Assembly (NCBI RefSeq): GCF_001949145.1
Contig: NW_019091427.1
Coordinates: forward strand, 1,178,347 to 1,242,346
From: Acanthaster planci
Taxonomy: Eukaryota > Echinodermata > Asteroidea > Valvatida > Acanthasteridae
Direction: 5' to 3'
DNA length: 64,000 bases
The position numbers were made by a program, and so were the translations under genes. Below are positions 25,601 through 61,872 of this stretch, in pieces; the stretch's first letter is position 1, and the number at the start of each line of letters is the position of its first letter. The notes under the pieces were generated by a model. That model was given only the letters and a program-made list of their open reading frames with translations. It did not search any database and was not told where the DNA came from.

Positions 25601-28600
25601 CTTAAACATGTCCAGCTATGGAATGTGCATCATACTTGTTACACGGAGTTCATTCTCATTTCTTTAGAATTCTCTGCATTTCTGACAGTTTTTCCCCTTC
25701 AAAATACTACAATTGAGTGTTTCGTCCATGCAACGCAAACCCACTTCGCATTCTTGAATGAGCCATTTTGATTTTCGGCCTCGACTGTGTATGACTCGGT
25801 AATTTAGCACCAGTCCATAGTTTTCAGAGCGTAAACTAAATGGTCATTCAAGCTCCTTTCTCAAAGTAGCGGCTTTATTTATTTATTTTTTTTTTCTTTT
25901 TTTCTTTTTCTTTTTTTTAAGAGAGCGCCTTAATTTAACAAAAGATCTAGAATATGAATGCCTAGCGTTCTTACAGGATGATTTCCGTCAAAACCAGAAT
26001 GCGAGTCAGAATATCAGTCCTTTAGAAATAGCCATGTCAACGTGAACAAAAGTTCCTGATACCAAGGTACGAACGACATGCTCGTCGAAATATAGGTTGC
26101 TGAACTTTTGACCCTGTGCTCGACTCATTGTGGATTCAAGGGTCTTATATTTACATTAGTTTAGTTGCTGTTCATGAATGCAGCATAGAGACGTAACTGG
26201 CAATCCTTTTCACCTCTCAACCGAAGTTTCATTCGGTAACGCATTCACTTTGTAATACGATCTAATGTAAAGTTTGACAAAAGATAAATATAAAACCTAT
26301 TTTTGTATTTCTGATCAGTTATTTGCTTGTTCACTGAAACTTCACTGACCCTAGACTTAATTTTCATATTACCGTAATCTTGTAGTTTTTATGTAAACGG
26401 TGACTATGGATCTCAAAATGCTGTGGGTTTTAATTTTTTTTTTGCTCTTTAGCGTTCCACAAAAATGAGTCTTGCTTGTCGGTATGAAGTAGGTCCTTAG
26501 TTCTGTTCACATGCAGTTATTGGCGCAGGTCCTTGTGGTACACGGACTGTGTAAATATTCACCACAAATTACATTAATCACTGGTATTTTGTAAACATTT
26601 CCATGACTTTAGCTGCGTTGGAGTGGGCTGCATTCGAATCGTCTTTTAAAAAACCCAGCTAATTTTAGAAACGGTGTACCCATTGCGTTTCAAGCATTTC
26701 TACTAGCATGCATCTGTTTGTTTGTGTACATTCCTCCAACATTGTATTACTTTAAAACTAAGCATATCGGGCAAGATATGTTTGTCAAAAGATATAAATA
26801 TATATTATATATTATTATCATTACTTCTTGGATTTTCCTCTGAGGGTTCTTAACTAATATTAAAATCTGTAAAAAAGGAAACGAAAAATGATATGCCATA
26901 GTGTGTTGTTTATTTGCGTGAAAGGTTACGACTACGGTAGTTTTAAGATGTCTTTCAATGAGTGGGTTTGTCCAGAAGCAACGGACCGAACATCGTTCAG
27001 TCAACATACAGTGTTCATTTAGATATTTGTGATTATTGATTTTTAAGAGTTGTTCCATATTTATTTTTAATGTGTAGCCCTAAAGAAAATCTGATCTGAG
27101 CATGTCAATGGGACCACTGAACCAAGCGCAGTTTGAGAGAATAAAAATGAAATACGAACATTCAAATAAGATTCCGACTCGTAAAAGCAATGTTACACGC
27201 CAACGCTAAAATTAAAGGGTACTGCAGTGCTTTGTGAATTCATTATGTTCGGGTTCCAGGAAAAGAGCCGTAAATGTATTTTAGGGACTGTGTGCGCCCG
27301 GGTAAACAGACGCGACACGACCCCAGGGATGATTGGCCGATCCCCGGGCCTGTCTTTTAATATCTCACCATTTTCCAGCCCTGCTACATCCACAACAGGC
27401 GCGTAGAATGATTTTAAACCATGTGGTCACCTCGATTGGGGTTCTTGGTGTCGAATTGTTTTTTTTTCGGGCAGAGGCTTGTTATTTGCAAGCAGTCGAA
27501 AGCAATCGATGCTAGTTAGATTAAAAAATTGAATTCATACGACAGCTCAAAACATGAAGTTGCAGGACTGCATTTATTATCCGATAGAAGAGACCTTTAT
27601 TACTGACTGTGTGTGGCGTTCTAGTTCACTGTCCTCGCGCCTGTTTTCAAAGGATTGAATTGCTATTTTTTGCGGAGAATCGGAGAATCTCTGGCTGGTG
27701 AATTAATGGAAGAATGCCTTAAGAAATTTATCAACTAACGGTCGTATATTGAATTCCAAAGAGTAACCACTTTGTTATCAATTTCCCTTTCGAAGGTATC
27801 GCAACGACCGTAACAGACTGAAACCCTATCTTTAAGCCATGGTTTCTGTCGTTGTTGCATGTTTCTTAAAAACGATATTAATTTTGTTGAAGTGTAAGGC
27901 GCAGACACGACGGAATGGTTGAAATTGTCAAATAATGTAAAAGGCCTTTTTGCGATGCATTTTTTTCATTTGGCATAAAAACCATGAACGTAAAAAATAG
28001 ATTCTCATTTTCAGAGGCAGGAAAGGATGGTAAAATGCCATTTTATCGCCTCCTGTTTTAGTTATACTCTCATCCAAAAGCGTATTTTAAATAATACTTA
28101 AAGTTACTAAGGCCTTTCCTGACAATCGAGGATGTTGTTGCTGTGATGTCGTTACAGGAAAATACTGTTCACTTAGCGAAGTTTTGTGTTCAAATTGTAA
28201 ACCCAAATTCGGTCATTGAAAACACTTGTCATAAAACTTTGCTTCCTGGACCTCGAACTGGAACAAGTCACTCATTAAACAAGATTTGATTATTTTTATG
28301 ACAGCAAACTCAATTCCAGGTTCTGGCAATGTTAGGTCAGAAATAGCTAAAACATTGAGGGTTTCTCCCTTTCTTCTCTTGAAACGGCACGACAAGCATT
28401 GAAAATCAGGTAAAAATGAAACACGAAGGACGAATTACAGGAACTGCATTTTCAAGAGCACGTAGAAACGGCGGCAGCCCAACGGCAAAGCTGGCCTTGA
28501 ATTCAGTGCCATTCTCACGAGATCTGAAAAACCCATTCAGCATTCCCCATCCCCAGCCCTATCTCATCCATTTGCAGGAGAAGTGAAAGCACTACCCTCT

Positions 28601-30680
28601 TCCACTGTCTGATGTCTTCAATCTGCAAAATAGCATAGGATTTGTTTTGGTCCAACAACCCGCAGCGAATGCTCAAGCGTAACTGTGAAGTGCATTCACA
28701 TTTCAGAACTCCCATTAATGCGAGTTAATTCGGGAGTATCACTCCATCGCCCTTTTCTTGAATAGGTGATGTACAAAGCGCAAATGAAAGGGATACCGCC
28801 TGCAATGTTCGTGTCAGAAAAAAAAGTGCGTAACTCATTATAAAGGGTATCGACTCTACTTTGGACTTGACATTTATTCCTTTGGATAATTTGGGGAAAC
28901 ACTACACAGGTGTTTAGGCATTATTAATTGTTCAATTACTACATCGACATGGTAACGTTACGTCATCATTCTCCATGTTCCTATTATGTCACATGAGGTG
29001 GGCTTTCAAGCAAGCCTCGGCCATCAGGTTGAAACTATTGGAGTCATATTGCCTATATTAACTTTTAATGCATGCAATTACTATCTCACTGCAATCTTCT
29101 GCTATATCAACTTACACAAAACGGACGGGGTCACGAACCCAATCAGTCACTCTCGCAATAAGAAGTCACGTCCGTACAGAACTATCTACATAAGATGCAA
29201 CATGGCGATGTAACCAAGGAAACACGAAATTGACTTACGGTTGGGCCACAATGGTTCGGTCAACCTCACAGTGATATTAATGGGTCACTTTGCATACCGT
29301 TCTGACTCCGAGTTGCCGTGTGTTTGAGGGCCCAGCAGGCGCAATTGCTTCATACGTGGGATTCAATTCTCGCCATACATCAACCTGTCAAAATTAACCA
29401 TTATGAAGCCATGCTCTAGTGATGTTATGACTATATTGTTGAACGAAGTGAGGTAGTTAGAAATGTGGGTTGGGGGAAGTTGGGAGTTATTGGCCGCACA
29501 TGGCTCCCCCAACATCCAATTCGTAAGGACTTGAGTTGTGTTTCAAATCAATGATAACTATTATTTTCAATAAGCTGTCTTCAGTCTACTTACTTACACT
29601 TCATGAACGGTATAAAGCATGTCCCCCATCTGTCACCATTTCATTTTATTTTGCTTCAGTACCATTGTACTTAGTTGTAATATGGAAAACAAACTCCAAA
29701 TTTCAAATAAAATGAACTGCGTTCACGATAGCGTATTTCCATTCTTCCTAGATCCATCCTTCGACACCCCGAACATACACATCCACGTGACAGTGACATT
29801 CTCCATTATTCGCCAGCCAATCAATGAGGGCGCTGATGTCGAACAGTGCTGATTCGGAGAGAGTAGCGCCAGTGAGCTTCAGTACAGTAGTGCGTGCAGC
29901 AACCGTCCGGCGTCCGCTGGCGCAACGCTGTTATTATATAAAATATACCTGCCAGTTGTTTCCAACAATGGTGACAACTGACATTTATGTCCCAACTCTC
30001 TCTATAAACAGCTCATATGAAGCAAGATTTGAGACGGAGAGAACCCCTCCTGCTTTGTGTTGGTCATTGTCTCACTGGAACCTGAGGAATGCATTCTTTT
30101 CATACATCTAGGGGGATGTGTTGGGTAACAATAGTCATAGCGATTGGGCATGGGGGGTACCCCTCGGTCTCATTTCTTGCTGGATATGAAACAGCTCTGA
30201 CAGCCTTCAAGGATATGGTATGGGGCAATGGCATTTACAGCATTTTGTGTCCAAAATATACCGCACTGCAAAGCTTTGTGGTTAAGTTACTACCTCAAGT
30301 TAATCTTGCCTACATTCTAACGCACGCGTCATGGCGCATAAGGGAACGGTGACAGTACATGCGTATTGAAGAAATTTGCCAATCCAATCGCTCTCTTTAG
30401 GGCGTTGGGAACAAGTTCACCAAGCTGCACTGAGCCCACCAATGACTAATATTTATAAGTACTCCGCAAGTGAAATTTGAATTAAGTCTCGTTCACTAAG
30501 TTGTTTGATTGCACCTACACATACTTTGAATTCCCCACACCGAAGACGCTGTTGCTATGCCTCGTGTTTCGGGGCAAGGTTTTACGTAGCAGCCTCTATC
30601 TCTGGAATGGACTGGTTCCTTTGTGCCCCTCTAGTGAAAACAGTGTATTGGTGCAAACATGATCAGTGGCTATAATAATA
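22601..30680. other. Intergenic, no gene seen
   Basis: No supported coding, RNA or complete transposon feature was found. A long T/C-rich tract lies at about 25875-25919. A weak tRNA-like pair of motifs near 29311-29374 was judged too poor to annotate. Confidence 0.45.
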
Positions 30681-31175
30681 CTGACCACAAGGTGACTTTT
30701 GTCTGTAATCAGTACACATACTGAACTGACAGTACCCATAACTGACAAAGTTTAGCAGTGAAATCACTGACAAAAGTCCAGTTTCCAGAAAAATGACCAG
30801 TGGTCACCACATGCTGATAACTAAGTGACCCTTGCCCCTCAATTTGCATTTTCCAAAAACTGACCACTGAGTGACCTTTAACCGAAATCTGCTTTGACCC
30901 TATGTAGGGCTTAAATTCTAACAAAAGCATTTTATCAAATGTAGCTAGAAATGGCCCAAGAATACGGCAGAAGAAGCCACTTTTTGATTTTCACCAAATG
31001 GCCGCTAGTGACCACTGGGTAACCCTTAGCCGTATTCTGTGTACAGAATACTGTGTACTTGGCCTAATTGTGGTCTAGGGAACTAACTGGGCAAGTTTGG
31101 CCTTCATCAGATGAAGACTATGGAAGAAGCATTTTGTAACTTTCAATAAAATGACCGCTAGGTAATCTCTGGCCC
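30681..31175. repeat. Degenerate array of a ~25-bp TGACC motif
   Basis: Five related copies of a motif like TGACCRCTRGGTGACCTTT occur, starting near 30681, 30793, 30859, 31000 and 31151. Several are preceded by a TTTYCANNAAA stretch. Spacing is irregular (about 65-150 bases). It looks like an old tandem or satellite-like repeat. Confidence 0.4.
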
Positions 31176-31202
31176 CGGTTAGAGTTCACAGATTAAGCTT
31201 GC

Positions 31203-31927
31203 TTGTTTTTCCGTAGAATTAGGCCTAACCATATGCTAATTATGTTGGCTAGAGATGTAAAAATGAATCCTTGCTCGACCAAGTATCCATGTACCGTATG
31301 CTGCAAGCCCGTAAAATCGAATCAGCGTGGCATCTGTTGTGACTACTGGACTCATTGCAATTGTACAGGCATATTGGCCTTGAAGAATACCAGCAGCTTG
31401 CATTCTCACGTCCTCGCCGTGGCTCCGTAGAAGTTGCCTGTTACCAGAGTTACCAATTTACCATGTGTACACCTACTTTGATCACAGATTGCCCGGAAAC
31501 AGGATCATCGGATGAGCCAACTTCTAGTCCAGTAATAACACAGCCCGTATCAACTTACTCCTTTACCGAGGTTCCTCACATCCCCTCTATGGCCAAGTTC
31601 GTGCAAGGCTCAGTCTGCCGAGCGATACTTTATAATTTACGAAGTCTCGTTAGTGAACGTCCACTATTGGATGTGGAACTATCTACAAGAGAATTTGATC
31701 TTGCTTTCTTGACTGAAATCTGATTGGACTCGGACGGCTTAATCAATGACGCTGAAATGCTCCTCTTGGAGACTATGGGCCATTTTCGTAAAGGCCGCAA
31801 TAAGTATGGTGGAGGAGTGCTAATTGCTACGGCTGATCGTCTAAAACCTGTCCGCGTAGTGAACTTTACAGGAGAACTGTTTTGGGTCGATATCAGCACA
31901 GCACATGGCAAACTGCTCTTTGGGTGA
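31203..31927 (+). pseudogene. LINE ORF2 5' fragment: PHD-like finger and endonuclease
   Basis: The first frame (31203-31430) encodes a Cys/His cluster, PCTVCCKPVKSNQRGICCD, of the PHD-like type found before the endonuclease in several non-LTR retrotransposons. A shifted frame (31355-31927) contains NLRSL..., FDLAFLTEI and GGGVLIAT. These match the start of the apurinic-like endonuclease domain (target nicking). One in-frame TGA interrupts it at 31721-31723, where related elements usually have the Trp of a TEXWL motif. The frameshift, the stop and loss of most of the endonuclease and reverse transcriptase show it is dead. Confidence 0.7.
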
Positions 31928-32222
31928 CTGTGTAGACCCCAAAACTCTTATACCAACTGCTTTTTGACAATTACGTCCATCTGTTCTTGAAAGGGTTTTG
32001 GTTTTCAGTCATAATTCATTTGACCCATCATTGAATATGCTTGCCCTGTATGGAACCCTGGTCTTAGTTCTTTGCAACTTTCCAGAGAAGGTGTTCAACG
32101 TCGTTTCACTCGACAGCTTACCTCGAAAACATATACCTGGATTTCACACTAATAACGTAGACTCTCAGCCGGTCTCATTCAACTTGGATTTCCTCCTCTA
32201 CTTAATAGGCTAAATTTCTCGC

Positions 32223-32441
32223 ATGCCAGTAGTTTTCATTGCCAACAATTTGTTTAACAGGTTGCATGTAAACATTGAGAACTTGTCCATAATTAACAAG
32301 AGGCATCTCGACAGGGTCAAATTTATTCACTTCTCCTCACGTACACAAGTATTTCATAATTCATTATTAGTCAGGTTTCCCAGATTGTGGGATACCTTAC
32401 CCGTTGATGTTGCTGATGAAATTGCCTTTGACCTTAACTGA
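32223..32441 (+). pseudogene. LINE reverse-transcriptase C-terminal fragment
   Basis: The frame ends with VFHNSLLVRFPRLWDTLPVDV. This resembles the FF.R.I.LWNSLP block at the C-terminus of many non-LTR retrotransposon proteins. It lies about 300 bases beyond the endonuclease fragment on the same strand, so both are probably parts of one element whose middle was deleted. The clade is not determined; CR1/L2-like is a guess. Confidence 0.55.
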
Positions 32442-33027
32442 GAAACCTCTGGCTTTCCCCTGATAGTAGCATTGTATGAAGTTCGTCCATGGATATCAGC
32501 ATTTTTATTGTAAATTATAAATAATTAGGCCATATTGACAAGCTGATTTAAATTATAAATAATTCATGTACTACATGAACTTTTAATTACCCACCTCAAG
32601 TATAAAGATTTCATTTTGCCCAGAATTATTATGTCATTTTTACGACCTGTTAATATAACCACAGCAACACAACTTTAACATTATTATACATGCATTTCTC
32701 AATCTTAATAATGCCAACTACTTTCCAACAAACCTCAGTGCAATCTTGCCTAAACTAACCAGCAAAGTTGATTATAAGTATCCTTGCCATATTGACAAGC
32801 TGATTTTATTAATTCGAAGTTCTGTCTGTATAAATCTCTATGTGATTTTAGTATGTGTTTGTATTTGTTGACATTTTACGAGACCCTCTCGACAGTGATT
32901 GAGTTTGCTTTTAGGTTATCATTCAGGGGTGTTAGCAAATGTTTAAGTCTGCTGTTTCACTTAGCTTTGTACCCTGTGTCTGTATTTCCTGAGAAATGAA
33001 ATGAAAAGGCTTGGGTCAGTTACCCAT
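32442..33027. other. AT-rich gene-free stretch, possible LINE 3' region
   Basis: The phrase CCATATTGACAAGCTGATTT occurs twice (about 32530 and 32788), and AAATTATAAATAATT also occurs twice. This could be the 3' untranslated part of the LINE fragment or a separate short repeat. No gene seen. Confidence 0.35.
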
Positions 33028-33411
33028 GGGCGAGTTCGATCAAGGACCACTAGTTAACTAGTGGTTGGACCGTGACGCACCTAGCGCATGTGCAGTGAAG
33101 TTGAAGTGCGGTTGACTCTGGTCAACCGCTGTCGGGTCATTAAGCCGAAGAGGAGAAAAGGTGGCCACAAGGGCAAAATAGCAAAAAATGCTTGTTTACT
33201 AGTGACACACAGTTTTTCCGGCATTTTTCTTATAACTGGTCCTCTCTGCACTGTGCTATTAAAAACGGTTTATGGCAACCAACAATCCAACCAACCTCGA
33301 TAGGCTGGTTGTGAATATTTGACTACACCAGTCCAACCATCGTCAACTAGCGTGCATTAGATCAGAGTTTGTCGAACCATGGTTAACTATGGTCCTTGAC
33401 TGAACTTGCCT
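33028..33411. mobile_element. MITE, 384 bp, with ~30-bp inverted ends
   Basis: The left end GGCGAGTTCGATCAAGGACC, followed by ACTAGTTAAC, pairs with the right end, which read on the other strand is GGCAAGTTCAGTCAAGGACC, then ATAGTTAACC. A perfect 20-bp palindrome around ACTAGTTAACTAGT lies in the left arm (33047-33066). A shorter relative lies at 46837-46965. There is no coding capacity. Confidence 0.65.
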
Positions 33412-34756
33412 CATATGGTCAAGTTTAGTTGAAGTTGGCCAATGTGTTTGCCAGTTACAGCAATTTACAGCTGATTGTGAGAAAGGAACTACAACATATC
33501 AATTGATGCTGTACACCAGCTGTGGTCTATGTGTAAAAATGAAGAAAATGGAAACATGATGAAATGCTGAAATGTACAGTCAGAAAGAGAGGCAAATTGA
33601 CAGGTTAAAATCAACTGTAAAAATTAAGTTTTTATTAAAAATTAAGTGACCTTATCATGTAAATTTATATTTAGCACTGTAAGGCTATGTTACTTGGTAA
33701 TCAAGTTTTTTGGGGGGACATTGGGTTATGATTTTTGTTTTTCAAATTGCAAACCGATGAAGTTATAACTTCACACAAAATCCCAGTGCTGTGCACAACA
33801 TTTAGGTATTAATGATGCTTTTCAAACAAAAACTCTTTTGATTCAGAAGAACAGAATTTTTGCCAGCAAAAATAAAGATAAGTATTCAAATCTGATTCAA
33901 AGTATCCAAAAATTAGAATAATTTTAAAACAATTTAAGTATTTCTAAGACATACTACAGCGATTGACCATATTTCAACACAATTGGACTTTTGACTCTGC
34001 TTTAAAACAAACAAATATGGTATTTTGTTGATGTAACAATGCTGTCGTACAAATATTCTATTATTTAAGCAGTCATGCCAATTTGTACATGAAAAGAAAT
34101 GCAGTATTTAACACAATGGCGTCATTATTACTTCACCTCAGTGTTCCAGAGAAAACTCCTGTTTTTCAGTCAGTTTCAACATACATGTAGGTATAATCTG
34201 TAAGTAATTCTGCAGATACAGGCTTCCAATGCTGATGTGAAGAGGTCAACATGGCAAAAGTGTTTCAAGACCATCCTTGGATGGTGGTCTGCACAAGGAT
34301 GCCAAGCTTACACAGGTACTTATGGTTAAAGATGAATGTGTTAAATTCCAAAAGAAAATTACAACCCTTAGAGAAACAACCAAACCAAAAACCCTCACCC
34401 AGCATGTGCTATTTTGTAAAGCATGTAACCATCAGCGTTTGTAGTGTACTTTACCAGAAACTGGCCCCATCCCTCATGGCTGTTTGGTAAAGAACACAGT
34501 CCTAAGAGTATGGAGTGCTTGGTCTGCACATTCCAATGCTAACAGAGTGCCCAGCAGAATGTCCATTGCAACTGAGATTGTCCATCACTCCCATTTGGAA
34601 TATTCAGATCCATTTTTTTTTCTGAGACGTTAAACCACTGTAAAAGTTACCACAATCTTTAGGACAGCCTCCTCAATTTTCAAAGCAGTCATTCATCCGA
34701 GCTGACATTGGGAAATCTCTCTTTTTTTCCCCTTCTCTCCAGGACACTCCTGTATC
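33412..34756. other. 3' flank of PEX6, no other gene
   Basis: This is the sequence beyond the PEX6 stop on the minus strand, and the proximal part is probably its 3' UTR. A minus-strand AATAAA is read from TTTATT at 33631-33636, about 1.1 kb past the stop. That is a candidate polyadenylation signal of low certainty. Confidence 0.35.
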
Positions 34757-58654
<23,898 letters not shown>

Positions 58655-58660
58655 AAGACT

Positions 58661-58675
58661 CTAGGATTCAGACAT
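58661..58675 (-). promoter_or_regulatory. Candidate uORF in the PEX6 leader
   Basis: A four-codon open frame (ATG TCT GAA TCC TAG) ends six bases before the first PEX6 ATG. If the mRNA starts upstream, it could modulate initiation. The transcription start is not known from sequence. Confidence 0.3.
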
Positions 58676-61600
58676 AATTTTTTTACTAGACTGGTACCAA
58701 CGTACAAGCAGCCACAATTTTGTTTCAAAAGCTAAAGTTGAATTCGGCACAAGACATCTTCCCGATGTGGCTGCAGCAGCACTGCAGCACTGACCTCTAT
58801 GCAGTTGCCACAGTGACACCTTGTGCGTGCGTCTCAATGGCGTAGGGGGATATAGGGGTATCCCCACACACTTTTTTTTGTATTTGCCTGCAACTGAGGA
58901 CCCCCTGGATTGCTCCTCTTTTGTGTGCAGTTAAACTTTTTTAGAGGACCACTCATATGTTTTGTCAATCGGGGACCCTGAATCGGGAACCTTATTGTCC
59001 TCTATTGTTCAGGGTCCCCACTGAATGCAAAAATAAACTCCTGCACACTTGTACATCATGTGCATCATCCTAGTACCCATGAGCACAAATTCGCCACCGG
59101 GGAAACCCCGACGGTTGCTTCATGCTTCGCGTCGTGCATGGCGTAGTAGACCTACACGTAAAGATATCGAATCAACATATTGTAAATGTAATATTTAAAC
59201 AACAGCTAAAACAGACAAAGTCTTGATGATTGATCAAGTCATCTTGATGGCTCCGTTACAGAATGCATATACCTGGCAAATGTCAAACGATTCGATACAC
59301 CTAACGTTTTAACGCCGAAGATGATGCACTGGACGCTCCCGTCTTCCGATGTGACGCAGTCGTCGGTTTGTCATACAGCAAGTCTAACAACTCGACGCAA
59401 AGCGCCTTTCCATATCCTCTACGGTAAACATTTCTTAATTAGACTGCTGGGACTAGGAACTTTGTAAGGCGCCTTCCCATATGCACGTCGATCAGCACGT
59501 TGCGTAGGCCTATCTGTCGGAATCGGTCCCGGAGCGCTAGCGCCGATTCTGACTGCCGACATGTATATATACAGTCATTGCCCTTAATGAGCTCTTTTTT
59601 CTGGTCTTATTTTAGGAATGTTTGGTTTGAATCATTTTTATTATGGCATTTGTACAAAAGCGTTTTTAGGAGATTTCATGATCACCCCTTTGATGAAATA
59701 GCGCATTTTGTTCCTTGTGAACTTTAGCCTTCCAGAAGTAGTCAACATGTTGTTTGCCAGTCTTTGCCAAATTCGTACCAAGTCTTTGAACACTGATGTA
59801 TTGGAGGGAGAATATAATTACAAACTTTGCATGGATAATGGAACAGTGTATCAAAATTACAAAAGTTTATTCACGATGGCAAAAGTAAACCTAACATCAG
59901 GGATTTTTCTCTCGCTATTTCCTGGTCACAGCAATAATTTGTATTTCTTTGCAAGCAAAACACGAGTATTGTTAGGTTATTACTGGCCCCGCTTGTCTGG
60001 CTAAGATACAGGCACTAATCGAGCATTTTGGGAATGTTTTCTATTATTCATCTGACGTGGCGGCGACGATCATTGAACACTTTGAAGTGCCAGAGTTGAA
60101 ACTCCTCCTGTGTCCTTCCTCTATGCACGAACCAAGGTGTATTTAAACTTGGCCTTATCGTCGACAGAGGGCACTATCAAAGCCAAAATCCCGCCTTGGC
60201 AAGTTTTGAAGACGTTTTTGCATCCATACCGTGTTGGACCTAGGCTATGGATTTATCACTGGCAACCAAGATTGTCTTCCAATCTCTGGACCAATCCCGG
60301 CAGAAGGGCCACAAACTAAGCATTGGTTGGCCATCCACTTCGGTCTTAAGCCAAGATTTTTTAAAAAGTTCTTTTTAGATTTTTGGTGATTTCACTTCTC
60401 CAACATGACACACGATTGCTTCTGATCAGCCGTAGCCAAGACGACCGTACAAAAACGTTTGAAGACTGCACAGTCGACTGTATCACGTATGAGCGACCGA
60501 AGAGTCCAACCCGCAAGTACATGTAATTTTTGAATGGATATGCAAACTATTCTTTTGAACCTTTTCCCGAGGTAGAAATTAAAAGAAATCCCAGCGTTAC
60601 CCTTAAAAAAATCAGCCTTTGATCAACACAACCGAACAAATTTAAAGTGACACAATAAAAATTGAATTTGAAGCAGAAGGGAAAATATTTACAGGAATGA
60701 TTTTTACTTCTTTATTTCAACAAAAATGTGAATCAACGGCTTCGAAATGGGAGTGCTCAAATTCACAGTGTATCTCAGAAACGCTAATATCAAGGGTGTG
60801 CATTTCCAGATAACCTTTGCCACGTCAGCAGGAGTGGTTGCTACATTGCAATTTTTCACATATGGGCTTTCATTGGCATGGCAAGGTTACTCTGACAAGG
60901 GGCAAATGAAAATGGGGCAAAATAAGCATCAGTGGTGAAAGGTAGACATTTTCATTTTTAACCCTGACCTCCATAAAATCAATGTGGGGGGGAGTGAGGG
61001 ATTGGCATCATCTTTTCATGATGCCACTGTTTATAAGACAATAGACTTATACAACATTCATAAGTTCATGTGCCATAGACGAGCACGGTGCTAGTGAAAA
61101 ACAGGACACTTGCAAGAAAGAAAAAGAACACCTGGTACAAAATGGGGAATGCCCCATACCCTCAATAATGCAACACCACTGGCACTGCAGTGTCTCAGGA
61201 AGAAGCTACGTTTAAAAGTAGACCGTTACATTTAGAATAAGTCCAGCCCACAGACTTCATCCAGTGATGCCAAAAATTATCCTTGCCTTACATCTTCAGT
61301 CACACACTACCCAAGTTTTTGGCAGCTTGGCTTTTACCGCCAAACCCTTTCACTCCTTGGTATAAACTACAAAAACCAATCCACAAATTGACAAACTAAA
61401 ATTACAAATGTCCTTCAAGAAAGAGAATGTTTCCTCAAAAGATGAGAGCAGATAATAACAGTAACTGCTTCAAACGACAGTGGTAACACTTAAAAAAAAA
61501 GAGGAAATAAACTGATCTGAGGAAAAGCAGCATGCCTAACTGGTGCCCCATACGATCTGATTTGCCTCCCTTTATCCTTTTAATATTCATCCGCTTCAAC

Positions 61601-61815
61601 TGTCCAAAACTGAATAGAAGCCAACCAATATTTTGAAGCAGCCAATTTCTTTCTTTTTTCAAGGTTATTCTCAAACCAAGCATCTCAGAAGGCAACTACG
61701 ACAGATGCTGACTGACTTGCAAAATGCTTGCCTACTGGATTAAGATTCACTTGAGGCCGAGAGTTCTCTATTCAAACACCTTCTGGGCTGCTCAGGACTG
61801 GCACTGATGACTGGG
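58676..61815. other. Intergenic, including the PEX6 5' flank
   Basis: The segment 59050-59560 is rich in CpG, unlike the PEX6 introns, and may include the promoter. No gene seen. On the minus strand, TTTATT at 60711-60716 (AATAAA) and TTTAAT at 61578-61583 (ATTAAA) are possible polyadenylation signals for the neighbouring gene. Confidence 0.45.
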
Positions 61816-61872
61816 CTATCGCTGGTAGTAGCCTTGGTTGTACCCTCCCCAACCTTGTTGGTACTGTTGGTA
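61816..61872 (-). CDS. Last exon of the Gln/Gly/Tyr-rich protein
   Basis: Eighteen codons plus stop after a TTCTGCAG acceptor. They continue the YQQ/GYNQ repeat pattern of the previous exon in phase 0. Too short to be seen as an open frame on its own. Confidence 0.7.
   Translation of the reverse strand, partial: YQQYQQGWGGYNQGYYQR

Noticed and set aside
29311-29374. Possible tRNA-derived SINE on the plus strand
   Set aside because: The box-B-like word ATTCAATTC and the box-A-like word are both poor and nothing else supports it.
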